DNA of 64,000 bases from Sympetrum striolatum (taxonomy: Eukaryota > Arthropoda > Insecta > Odonata > Libellulidae): assembly GCA_947579665.1 (NCBI GenBank), contig OX388348.1, positions 3,844,001-3,908,000 of the forward strand, written 5' to 3'. The position numbers and the translations under genes were made by a program. Below, in pieces: positions 14,401-27,034 of this stretch. The stretch's first letter is position 1; each line of letters begins with the position of its first letter. The notes beneath the pieces were generated by a model. It did not search any database, had not been told where the DNA came from, and saw only the letters and a list, made by a program, of their open reading frames with translations.

Positions 14401-17058
14401 CCAAATGCAGTAGGTAAGGAAAATGAAACTTGAACACTGCCACAAAAATCGGAACTTTTTCGAATGGTTGATCTCATTTACATTCTCTCTGGCTGAACCA
14501 TTGAAAAAATATTTTTCCGGTCACCTTCTAACCTGCATTATTTTCTCTTAAAATAGCTTACATCGTTTTCTCAATCATGTAATTGAACCATTTTCTCAAT
14601 CTTATAAACAGCCTACATCCCAGGATCTGTGCACATCACTTCTGAGCCTGTTTACCAAATTATCTTTACATTTTTAGATGTATTGCCTTAGTGTTGAAGA
14701 GAATCAGCATTCTTTTCTTAGTAAGCATAAAATTTTCCATATCCCCATTGTTTATTTTCCTATCATCGTCTCCATACTTTATGTAAAAAATATATAAGTA
14801 ATTAACTGTAACACCGTTCATATTCCTTCATTGACGAACTTTTCATTATATTTCCGTCCACATCTAAGAATGGCATTTTCAAGCAATTTTCTATCTCACA
14901 CAAATACCCTAAGAGATGCGTCGAATTTTAGACGGACTGAAAACGTATCCTGTCACCACTGCATGGAAGACCCTTTTTCTTTCCTCTCTCACCCCCACGG
15001 AGAAGCTACCTTTGTTTCGTCGAGAAGGCCGGTATGAATGGCACTCATATACCGTTATGTAGACGAAAACAAGGAGAGCAGAAATAGCACCAAAGGGGAC
15101 TGACCGCTGAAATCCGTAGTAGCAGATTTAAATTTATTATTCATGCATGAGTGCATTACGTGTATATTTAAAAAATGGAGTTGTTATGTCTAAAATTGTT
15201 GGCTCATACCTTTTTCCAATGTTGAAATTATTAATCGTTTTAGCATTCAAACATTTATTACGGAGAAGGTGTAAATGAAAGGAATTAAATAATTAGAAGT
15301 ATATTATTCAATTCTTTTGGTGCTTGACTCGACTCTGCGCGACTAGTCCTTCTGATTTAATTATTCAAAAGAAATGTTCGCACATACAATATAAAGCGGT
15401 TTGTTAAAAGACTACAGGTTCGATAGTAGTAAGTCCTAAACGACCGGAGCCCTCGGCTGAGTATCCTTCAAGAATATAACTCTGTATAGACAATAATTAT
15501 TTGATATATTCCTTAGCTGTGATTTACATGACGAAATACGCAACAACATGACCCTATTCTCAACGATAATGATTTTCGCAGCCCGATGGCGAAAAGATTA
15601 TTGCGAGATTATAGCGAGGACAGATGGCCTATACTGATATCATCTCACATAAAGTATAAAGTGTGCTACTATTTAAATTATTTAAATCAAAATTCCCTGC
15701 AAATGTAAATGGCGTCCAAACAACGTGGCGACTTTCACAAATTCGTTTTCAATGAAAACTAGCAACTTATTTCCTATTTGAATTCCACTATCACATATCA
15801 TCATTTTTAATAGCAGTTATTGTTTCATTATTACCCCATTTCTATTCTTATTACATTTTTTTAATTTCCCCTTCTTCCGTTGACCTAATTTACAGTAGTT
15901 CATATTCTCTTAATTATCGTATCATAATCTTTACGAAAACGATCATCCTGCGGGCATGTGGAGCATTAACTGAAATAACCAATTTCATTCTAAATCTGCA
16001 TTGATGGAATATTTTATGTTAGGAGGAGATATGAGCAGCCAAAGTAATTCATGTCCAATATTTTATGAAGAAGAGCGAATTACGCTTGAGATTCGAGCCG
16101 ATTTAACGAAATACGAATTTAATACTTTCATAATACAATACTGCTTCTACCGCAGCAAAAGCAATGACTTTCAGCAATTATTTATAAAATATATATCGTC
16201 ACAAAAGCCTTCAAAACGTGCCAGGCATAAAGAGGAAGACGAAAAGCGCGCTCAAAATAGAGAATCTGAAAGACTCGCCCTTCTCGAGTTATGCTGGTTG
16301 CATCGAAGGTGGTAACTTTTTTATGCTGCTAGCTGTACATCATATGGCGGCGTACAGACTTTGCGTCAATATGTGTCAATATTATATGTTGTTATAAGAT
16401 TACTCAGAAGAATTTGATATTGAATCTAGTAAGCACAGTTGAAGAAGATGTATCCACCTTTAATTTCGAATGAGATTGGCTCGCTTGACTCTGCTACACA
16501 ACTTGAAAATTATTACCATAAAAATAGATAATTTTAGGGAACTGAACTTAGTTTTCACCCTTTTTCGGATGTAAATGTTGAGGGAAATGGCAAATGTCTT
16601 CATTATTTGTTTAGTAGGTACCATGAATTAAAGCTTAATCATGAAGATTTTATTCCTGTTAATATTATATCTTAATTGCATAAGTGTGTAAGTTTGATCT
16701 ACACTAGGTAACAGCAATGCATTATTATAAGAGTACTTTGACCTTGAATCCATCGGTGATTAGCTTTCCTAGATAAGGCTAACTATATATTTTAAAACTT
16801 CCCATTTAATTCATATGGTATTTATCTACTGAGGGGACATAGTTTGAAATTCGTATCGAAATGGGCTTAAGGACAAAGTAGAAATACGGAGGAGAGTGGC
16901 ATGGTTTATTTTGGGTAAATGCGGAGAGAAAGAAAAATGAAATGATAGAATGGTTGGGTTGAGAGGAATCAGAATCAAGTCTAGATATCTTATAATGGGT
17001 ATTGTCCCATTCTGGTGTCTTAAACGTGCGTATCTTAAATGTCTCGTTTTCTTTGCAG

Positions 17059-17223
17059 CGGAGAACTTGGAGAACGAGGAAGAGCAGGCGGCAATAAAGA
17101 TCCAAGCAGCTTTCCGAGGTCACCAGACAAGAAAAACCATGAAGAGCGGAACGGGGGACGAGGCCCAGAGCGCCGCGGAAGAGAGAGCAGCGATGGAAGC
17201 AGAGTTCAGACCAGATGACGAGG
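17059..17223 (+). CDS. igl: igloo-like exon with IQ motif 1
   Basis: The acceptor is a pyrimidine tract ending TTTGCAG at 17051-17058; the donor is G|GTAAGT at 17224. The exon enters with two bases completing a codon, then reads ENLENEEEQ followed by AAIKIQAAFRGHQTRK, and ends one base into a codon. After the IQ motif comes an Ala/Glu-rich acidic stretch. The Ala before FRGH replaces the Ser seen in the other two motifs. GC content is clearly above the flanking intron, as expected for coding sequence here. Confidence 0.85.
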
Positions 17224-20200
17224 GTAAGTGGGAGTGTCCCCGTCTGCTTTAAATTCTAAAAATATGCCAAAAACATTATATCGTGTGAGGTTGCGATCAT
17301 CTTCCCATGAAAATTTCATTTCCCGTGAACCTTTGGTACTCTATATTCCGACGCACCCGTGCTTATGTGAGTTTTCCAACTCATCATTTCTCATATGTTT
17401 TTTTCTTTTCTAAAGACAGAGTACTGTTACGTTTACACTCAGAGATATGCCATAAAAAGTCAATCGGGACGATTATGTTAGCATAGTAGGAGTTGACGAG
17501 ACGCGTGCCACCGGCGGATTGCAGGGTTTAAATGTAAATGTGATATCTCCAATTCAGTGACGCCTGAGATATCTGCAATCATTATTTCATTATATTTTAT
17601 AATCATAATGGATTACTTCTGCTTTCTCTTCGTAGAGCCTTCTAATATTATTCACCATGGATAATATTTTTATTAATAACGTTATAAAGCTAATGTTGAG
17701 GTATACTTCGTATATAAAGATTAAGATATCATTTATTTCAGTTATCTATATAACTTCATATAAAAAATGGAAATCATACTACCAACGCTTGAAAATCTAA
17801 ATTTTTCCTAACCTCACTCTAGAAGTTTTAATTTTATACTCGAATTTATTTATTGAATATGTGATTATATTCAATTATAAAACCTTTTTATACTGGTACA
17901 GTAATTGCTCTTTGTATGACGTTGTCCTCTTTTAATATAAATACCAATTCATACACAACCTTAATACATGTCCTAAGCAGCTTCAAGGCGTGTATTAGGG
18001 TGAGCATGATTCTTGTCCCCCTTTAGTCAATTAAGTGCAATCGATGAAAATTTGGGGAACTTTTGTGTCTCTTTGTATTGGTCTTTCTGTTACATCCCTC
18101 ATAATAAATGTAGTATCAATATCCCACTAGAATAGAATTATTAGCTCTGTAAAGAAGCATAACCTAATTTACCTGTGGAAAACGGCCACAGTAGTTAATG
18201 TTTCTAAGGATTTCAGGGGCTTGGACCCAGGGGTAGTGTGGCCTTAATGTTCCTAATTTTGAGGAAAAACTCGGAAAAGGAAACATTCTTATAAGATTTT
18301 GCATTTCAGCAAATAAATTATTAGTTAAGAGTCCTCTCCTCCCCAACCATATGCAGCACCTCCATGTTTGTTTTCTTATCAACCCAACTTACTTTTTCCA
18401 TTTTACGCCACACTCACATTTCGAAGACTTCCAGTCTATATACTTCTTCTATTCGGTACACCATGGGTTTTCCCAATCTTTTCTTGACTCTTTTATCGAG
18501 ACATCAATTCACTTCACGAAGGCCAAAGCTATTCTTTTCCGAACCTCATCTTCGTATCCTCCATCCTAAGATATAATACTACCCAAGTCAGAGAATTTAT
18601 TCTCTTGTCCTAGTTTTCCTCATATACCCCTATCGTGCACTTTACTTTCTTTGGTTAATCTCTTTACTTAAGTTTTACTCACATTTAATTTCATCCCAAA
18701 ATCCTTTGTTTCATCGGGTAGTACAAATTTGTAGTCCTATTAGCTTCACTATCTCGATGTGAAGTCAGTAATATGTGCAGGTGATGATATCCGATTATGT
18801 TTATGGAAAAATATTATTGTGACTGTAAGCCAACTTCAGCAATCCCCGCTGTGGATCTCTGGAATGGAGACTGGAATTACAGGATTGGAAAATAAATTGT
18901 GGTAAAATCGCTATAGATGGCAGCACCGTTGTCCCTCCCATGATCGAGTCTTCATAGAGCGAATTGCAAAAGGCGAGAACAAAGGCAAGAGCCGAATACG
19001 AATATTACGACGCTGTTTTTAATAAAAGAGGGCGGAATGAAATAGGGGATTGAGAGGGAAAAACTTGGGAGATAAGAAGAACTGGAGGAAGTCGAATAGG
19101 GAGATAAGAAAATGAAGGGTGGAGGGGAAAGCGTCGGCAAAGAGCGTATCATCTCAAAGGCACAAAAGGATTTCGCAAACGCTTTGCTCTATTCATTTTT
19201 TCTCTACTCACGACTTTCCTTCATAGCCCAGTGCCTCCATGGGATCCTCTATCACGCAAAAAGATCTGTCCGCCAGAAAAAGTTGCTCTGAAAAACGGAA
19301 GGAAAGACGGACTATGAGTGTTTCAGACAACATCACGCTTTATTTAATCTAGTAAAATTTATTCACTAGTTATTTCATGTTATTGGTGATGAAAATTTTT
19401 ATATTTGAGTATTCATTCATCAAATACTCTCTTTTCTTGGAAATATACCGAGTCTTATTGAGTTCTGCTCCAAAAGACGTTTCACGCCCAATTTTTTAGA
19501 AGTTTATCTTATTTTTTATTCTAGAGTATATCTTAGTTTTATTACTGGTGCTACTATATTTAGAGGTTAATTTGGTCATATTTGCTCCTCTAAAGTACTA
19601 ACAAGCAAAATTGATGTAGACTCGAGGATAAGGATTGTAAGGCACCTGCTATGGAGCACGTTTCTGTGTGTGAAACGTGGACCCTCCTCAAGAATGACTG
19701 TAAAAGGAGCTTTCGAAATGTGGGTTTGGAGATAAGTGCTAAACATAAGATGGAATGTAAGTAAGGAATGAGGAGGTGCAGAGAAGAATCGAAGAGGAAA
19801 GGATATTGAATAAGTTAATCAATAAAATAAAAAGAGACTGGACACACATTAAGAAGGAAATGTTTGTTAAAGAAAATGATTGAGGGAACAGGATAGGGAA
19901 AGATAAAAGAGGAAGGAGAAGAAATAAAATGATCGATAGTTTGATGAATGGTGAAGGACATGCATAAATGAAGAGAAGGGCAGAGGATAGAGAAAAATGG
20001 AAGAATGATACCTAAGACCTGCTCAAGCAGATTACAGATGATGATGACCGTATTTAACGCATCTTTGTTTGGTTTAGCGACGAGTACTGCTTTGATTTTT
20101 CTTGTCTGTTATTTAATGCTCTTGCGACAATAATATTAATTTGACTAATTTATGCCTTCCTTATTTTATAGTTTAATTTGTCAGTCCTGTATTTTAACAG

Positions 20201-23200
20201 ACTAACGAATTCCATCTGAATCTCCCTGGGCTTTGTGCTATGACTTCAATTATAACGTCCTGTAAAATTATTTTGGAGATTATTTTCGGAGAGATATGGT
20301 ATAAAATATATCATTCCATATAAATTGTTTCTTGGTAACGCGGATTTTTTTTCCGTCAGCCTTCAGCTGTGAATATTTCTCCTCTCCTTTAATACATCGT
20401 ACGATATCATTGCCTTTATTTACCTAAACATACGTACTAGAAATGTAAAGGATGATTGAAATAGGAAATACGATATCAGAAATCAGAAAAGAAAAAGGCT
20501 TATAGTTATAACAAGCAAGAATATTTTGTCGACTTTGTCTGGAAGATGGGAGTTTTTATAATGTGTGTATACTCTACTGAGAAAATTTTTATTCCAGTCT
20601 CTGCTCTATCCCACCAAAAACGTAGTATTTATATGAAGCTTACATTTTAGTAATCACATGACGTCCTGACTGATAAAATTAACTTACCCTCCATAAGGCG
20701 AAGTGATTGTTTGCTGTTGCTATAAGACCGTTGAATCGTGTTTGATTGGTAGCATGGCATCATATATACCTTTATCCTATTTATCCATATGTTTTCTGAA
20801 GTATATATCTCGCAAATATATCCCAGTTAGGAGTATATTTACCGTAGTTATTCATATTCATTGAACAATTTTAGGTGTTTGGCGATCTTTTTGTTTTCAT
20901 TTTTGCCACAAATTTTCATTGGTGTCACGAAACTTAGATGGCTCCTTTGAAGAATTTAAGGAACGATCTCAATAAATACAGCGAAGAACCAAGTAAATAG
21001 CAACCCGGAAATAGATTCCGCAGCTAGAATTCGTCAATATGCAACCATTTTCCGTAAGTTCTCTCTGGTCATGTGACTGGCGTTAGAACTTGTACAGGGC
21101 GAACTATAGAGTAGAACAGCGGTTCCCAAACTTCCGAGTCCGTGGGCCCCTTGAAAGAGGAAACAAACTCAGGGACCCCTTCTCAGTTTTGGCATGAACC
21201 AAATAATAATATTACAAACTCCTATATTTATTGTTTTTTCAATTCAAAGGAAAATATATTAGTTTAAGACATTCGCAAAGAAAAATTAATTTCATTACCA
21301 AAATTATAATATAAATGTCAAACACAATGTGATATTTAATGTGAACAATGAAGCCTCTGCGGACCCCCAAAAATATTATCGCGGACCCCCTTTTGAGATC
21401 CTCTGGAGTGGAACTTTTCGACCGATTGAATGACGTCTTGATTTTGATTCGCGTGGAGGCCATCTTGCTGAGTTGAGTCACGGAATGGAAATAAAAGAGG
21501 TTACGAAGGAGGATTGTCTGGAAAGTTCTTCTATCATTTTCCCTCTCGTGGATTGCGTGGGGCTTAACTTTCTCTTAATGCACTACCGCGGGATTCCAAT
21601 TACCGCCGAAATGTCTCTCCCTTAACCGCATTAGTTACGGAGTTCGATGAAGCGCCCTTCTGCGGAGGAACCAATCGCAGCTATGTATGTTCAAGAGGAG
21701 AATTTGCGATAATTATATCTTATGCGAGTGGTGAAGAGAAAACCTTTCCTCTTATGTTTATTTCTCTAGAAACATATCATCAGTGCTTTGGATTCATGCT
21801 AGGAGCAGCTTTTAGGAGTCCATGTTCATCGTTCGACAGTAATCAACATTCCAAACTCAACAAACAATGATCCGAGAGTAATATAAAAGAAAATCTGTTG
21901 GTTTTGTAAACAAGAATCTAATGTGTAGTTTTTAACGTAATTATTTTATGCTTATACAATGTTTAAGCACGTTAATATATGTACAGCTACATAACTTTAT
22001 CCATTATTATTGTACTAAACCTAATTATGTAGTTTTAAGGATTAAGATAACTTACTAACGAGTCAACGTTTGCTCAGACCTTAATGACTTAGCCCTCTTT
22101 TCAATTTCATAAGTATTTAACTTTGCTACAGTGAATGTGATACTTCGTCTACCTACGGTAATCAACTGTTCGTTTTTTTTAGTGAATAAATCGACGTGAT
22201 ATTGGTTTGAATATTTCCACGGCGCACAGTGGGCTAGAATCGAAAACAGCTGGACAAAAATACGAAAGTGGTTTTTTTGAGTGAGGACTTTGAAACTTCG
22301 CATGGTTATTTTTAAATAAATTCTGCATATAAGTGCGAAATAATTTTTGTTGGTTCCAGCGCATTACAATTCTACAGGGGGTCAAAGTTGACCAAATTTT
22401 GCGAAAAATGCCGGTCACAGATTTTTCGCGAAATTCTTCAACTTCAAACCGATGCTGAACCCAAACTAGGAAAATCAACGGGTAAAATATAATGCCATAT
22501 TATAAATATGTTTTCTGTCCTTTATAATACTTGGTATCAAAGAGCTCTGTTGAATATTTATGAACTTTACATTACAAAATAGCTGACCCTTATTTTGGAA
22601 CACCATTTTACCTAAAGCGAGGAAAATATTAGATTGAGACACCGTGTGACACGGGGCTATATATATGTTATATATCTATTTTCTTATTTTACTCGTAAGT
22701 TAATATTTGCTTAAGATATGTTTTTGATTTTGATACTAAATTCTTCTTCACTCTCACTCTCCACAATACTGAATATTTTCTTACAAAATCGATAGAACAA
22801 GCCGTCACTTTGTGTAATTTCGTTACAGTAATAAAAATATAGGTTGTAATATTATGAAAATGGCGGATATAGCGAAGCATTTTCTTCAAATACAAAATTT
22901 GCCCACATCTGGAGTTGTTTTAGCGACCGTCGTAGTGCTCTGGAGCTCTGGAAAAGTTCGGCAATGGGGTCGTTTTATGACAGCAGCTGTTTTTTTCCGG
23001 ATTAACGGTACCCTTCGAATTTGTCCGTGATTTTTTCTTGCAAGTATAAAATAGTTCAGTTCTATTTGAACATTGGATAAGAAGAGGTTGTGTTTTGTGC
23101 TCTCTCCTTAGCTACGACAGTTCTGTGAAACAAGAAGTCATCGACAATCTGCTGGTTCCTCGTGTGAGGTTTTAGGTATTTCATAGAAATTACATCTCGT

Positions 23201-26200
23201 GGGGAATTACTTCTCGTTATATTTTCAATTTATTCAATGTATCGGAATATGGTGGTAAATGTGATGTATTTTCTGATCGTTTTAAAATGTGCTCAATTGT
23301 TTGAATGCTTTGTACTCCCTTTGTCCTTCATGTATTACTGAAGGAAAGATATAGTTGCATGTTGCATTTTCATATATTGCAATAAATTCCAAGGTTTCAG
23401 TGTATTATTACGGAGCTTAATTAGTAATTCTGCAAAAAACAAGGCTGATATAGTCATTAATCGGTTAATGCTTCATAATAAAAAGATGAGTCATTTTCTC
23501 TAAAAAAGCAGAGGGTAACAAATTATTTGATTCAGAAACTACATGAAATCTAGGTTCTCTGGCCGTACTTCGTGGAACGACATTAGAAATGATAAACAAA
23601 CTTTGTTATTTCCACTTTAATGGACTTTAAGGTCAAATGATACAATACCTGATGATAGCTTGTAGCTGAAACCGGTCGTCCATTACAGTTTTATTGTGGA
23701 AATTACAAAGTTTGTTTATCATTTCAGAAACTACAATTAGAATGATCCAAAGCGGGGCATTGTGCTCTTGTTGAATATCTGCACCTGAATTTTTTGGGCA
23801 CTTTTCAAGGAAATGGGAACTAAGTCTCCGTTACAATGACAGATTCATTAAACAAAATTCCGATTAGCTTAGTGAAGCAATTATCCCTCCTGGTATTGTA
23901 CTCCAGAACTTACCTAGCACTTTCTCAGGACCTCAGACCTCAGGTACTCATAACAGAGTAATTTTAAATTTTTATTATTTAAAACGTGGCAATTAATAAT
24001 CCTGGAAATTAATGATCTGAACTTGTATGAATTGCTTCGGTAGACACAAGAAATAGATTTCCGTCATTCCAGTGGAAGATCAAAGCGAAGGAAAACAGAA
24101 AGCATTAGATCTTAATACTCTACAGCAAAGTTGTCCTTTGTTACAAAAAGGGCAAGTAGAGTACTTTCTAGGTGGAGGAAAACTGACCATGTTCAGTCTT
24201 AGTTGCCAGGAGAAGAGGTGTTATCGCTCATAATATCTTCGGAGTTGACTAAAAACCACTACAAAATGTTAAGAAAAACGGCTATAAATCACGGTCATAG
24301 ACTGTATCCTAGCTATGATACGGTTAGAACTGACAAATATGTAACATATCCGAATGATAATCGAGTCACGGAAGATGTAGGTGAAGTTGATTTGCAAGCA
24401 CTTTTGTTGCACACGGCATCAAGCATTGTGGCATCGGTATCGACCGTTCCGTCATCAAAAAAGAAAACCAATGCCACGCTTATTCGTAAATATGGTTTTG
24501 ATGGTAGTTCTGGCCATTCTTAGTATAAACAGGTCTGGGAAACAGGAGAAAAATCTAACGAACTCCTTTTCATGAGTTCCATGGTGACTCTGCGTTAACT
24601 TAACGATTCATCAGGTACGAAATTGGCTTATGGGATGAAGACTCTTCAGACGAGGAATTCATTTAATAGAGAAGATAATGTAAAAAAAACACCGTAAAAT
24701 TCATTAATAACTCACTTAAAACTTTGACTGCACGATTTAGTAAAACGTTAGCATTATCGCACAAAAGTAAACTAATATATGATATTAATATCGCTGACGT
24801 GGCCCCATGGTTTAAAGCATAGCCCATTCAATTATTTTAAATCATCACCTCTCAATAAATGGTGACTTTCTAATAAATATTGATATCTAAGATATGTACA
24901 AAGTATGAAAATGCTTAAATTCTACAAAAAAACGAATCAGAACCGTATTGGTTCGTTATTCCTCTCAAAACACGAGAGCGTAACGGAGGACGGTTCTCCG
25001 CCGTGCGGATTCGGCCCTCGTAGCGTTGTCGAAAAGTCTATTTATAAATTATTGGGGCAAATTGGGGCAAGATTTTATTTCAGATTCCCATCAAGGAAGG
25101 TTCATAGCTTATTGTGGTGTAAGTAATCCCGTGTCACACGGTGACTCAATCTAATATTTTCCTCGCTTTAGGTAAAATGGTGTTCCAAAATAAGGGTCAG
25201 CTATTTTGTAATGTAAAGTACATGAATATCCAACAGAGCTCTTTGATACCAAGTATTATGAAGGGCAGAAAACTTATTTATAATATGGCATTATATTTTA
25301 CCCGTTGATTTTCCTAGTTTGGGTTCAGCATCGGTTTGAAGTTGAAGAATTTCGCGAAAAATCTGTGACCGGCATTTTTCGCAAAATTTGGTCAACTTTG
25401 ACCCCCTGTAGAATTGTAATGCGCTGGAACCAACAAAAATTATTTCGCACTTATATGCAGAATTTATTTAAAAATAACCATGCGAAGTTTCAAAGTCCTC
25501 ACTCAAACAAAACCACTTTCGTATTTTTGGCCAGCTGTTTTCTATTCTAGCCCACTGTGCGGCGTTGACTGCATTGTAATTCCATTTGAGATTCTTTTCA
25601 TTTGTTTAAATTAACACCCATTTTAATAATGATCCCGCAGCTGATCTTTTTGCTGTCCTCTCTCTTTCATTTCGCTTTCATCAAATAATCTTGCTTCCTC
25701 TGTTTTTGTCGCTCATCATATAATCCATTCTAATTATATTCAGTTTCCTCATATACTTCTCACTAGAATAATCCTCCCTACCATTTAATGTGGTCCTTGA
25801 TAACTACTTTCACACATCTTCTACTTGTTTTCCTACACCAACCAGTCACACCTTTTCATTGAATACAAACAATTTATTTATTTGTTCTTAAGGGCTACAA
25901 ATAGGCCAGGTGATAGTCATTCCTGTCGGAGAAGGAAAAATTTAAATAATCTGCCTGGTATTCACCCTAGTCGGGAGGAAAAATCCCCAAAACCTCCCGA
26001 AGGCAGTATGTAATACATATAACTCCAAGATTAACAAATATATTTAAAATTTACAACTGTCATACAATAATTCAAAATCTACCAGATTATTACAATATTT
26101 AAAAATCTGATGTGGCCAGCACATGACTTTCTCCATATATATAAGATGTAAATATTTATCTACCGCATTATTTTCGAACTCTAAATTCCATCTAAACTTG

Positions 26201-26987
26201 GAATATGAGTGATTAATATATATATATATTATCTTTGACGCCAAAAACATGAATAATAATGTTTTACGGGACATGATCGATGAAAAACGATGAAATTGGC
26301 ATTTCGACCATAGAGCCCAGAGCGCCCACAAAGTACATAATCAGCAACTTCCGGTTTATCAGTATTTCATGAATAACTCCTACACAATCAGTGATACAAA
26401 AATATTTATCAACCAAAAGTTATAGTAAATATTATTTTCTAAAACTTTTATAAATAATAGTATATACCTAAATATCATATTTATGGAGATATTTTGAAAA
26501 CCGGAAATGAGCTTTGAAGAATACAGCTCGACTTCCGGTAAACTGATTTACTCCAAAAACTAATCAACTCTTAAGAAACTAAATAAAGTACTATATATGA
26601 AATTTGGTGTTGATATAATGCATCGTTTTTAAGTTAGAGCGCCCACAAAGTACATAACGGCTACTTCCGGTTTATCGGTATTTCACGAATAACTCCTAAT
26701 CAACCGGTGATACAAAAATATGTAAAATACAAAAGTTATAGTAAATTACATTATCTAAAACTTTTATAAGTAATACAATACACGTATATATCATATTTAT
26801 GGAGATATTTTGAAAACCGGAAATGAGCTATAATGAATGAAGCTCGACTTCCGGTCAACCGATTTACTCCAAAAACTAATCAACTCTGACAGCACACACC
26901 ACAGTACTATATACGAAGTTAGGTATTAATATGACCATTAGTTTTCACGATAGAGCGCCCACTAACACACACACACATACAGACACA

Positions 26988-27034
<47 letters not shown>

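Larger units (their letters stand above)
8994..17058. other. Region 5' of the visible igloo-like exons; no exon recognised
   Basis: Missing 5' exons of the igloo-like gene could lie here but were not found. GC-richer patches with no motif occur at 9600-9960, 12000-12200 and 14830-15110. The open frame at 16001-16315 ends in a charged KRARHKEEDEKRAQNRESER stretch but has no homology I can name. Confidence 0.5.
17224..22219. other. Igloo-like intron, left part
   Basis: Apart from the LINE fragments and the hAT-like repeat listed separately, this is AT-rich sequence with no exon. GC-richer patches without motifs lie at 18950-19310 and 21410-21720. Confidence 0.6.
22225..25559 (+). mobile_element. 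Transib DNA transposon, inactivated (3335 bp)
   Basis: The ends are CACAGTGGGC and its inverse, flanked by identical 5-bp duplications CGGCG (22220-22224 and 25560-25564). A CACWRTG-type terminus with a GC-rich 5-bp duplication is diagnostic for Transib, the transposon superfamily from which RAG1 derives. Terminal inverted repeats are about 430 bp (22225-22656 and 25128-25559), long for the group. Inside lies a degenerate Transib transposase (24200-24600). It sits in the long igloo intron, and a further small element is nested at 23544-23722. The transposase is broken by stops, so the copy is not autonomous, though the ends look intact. Confidence 0.9.

Noticed and set aside
16001..16315. A 104-codon frame with a charged C terminus, close upstream of an igloo-like exon
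   Set aside because: No donor-phase match to the 17059 exon and no IQ or igloo N-terminal feature; probably random.
22179..22478. A 99-codon open frame whose protein recurs at 25305-25550, as if a conserved gene pair
   Set aside because: Both lie in the inverted arms of the Transib element; they agree because the arms are the same DNA. No domain, and the frame crosses the transposon end and the target duplication.
24381..24575. A second open frame overlapping the Transib transposase
   Set aside because: It is in a different frame and lacks the LYPSY/DGSSG motifs found in the main frame.
26318..26955. A CRISPR-like or satellite array
   Set aside because: Only two units of about 319 bp with no short-repeat/spacer pattern, and part of a dispersed transposon in a eukaryotic genome.
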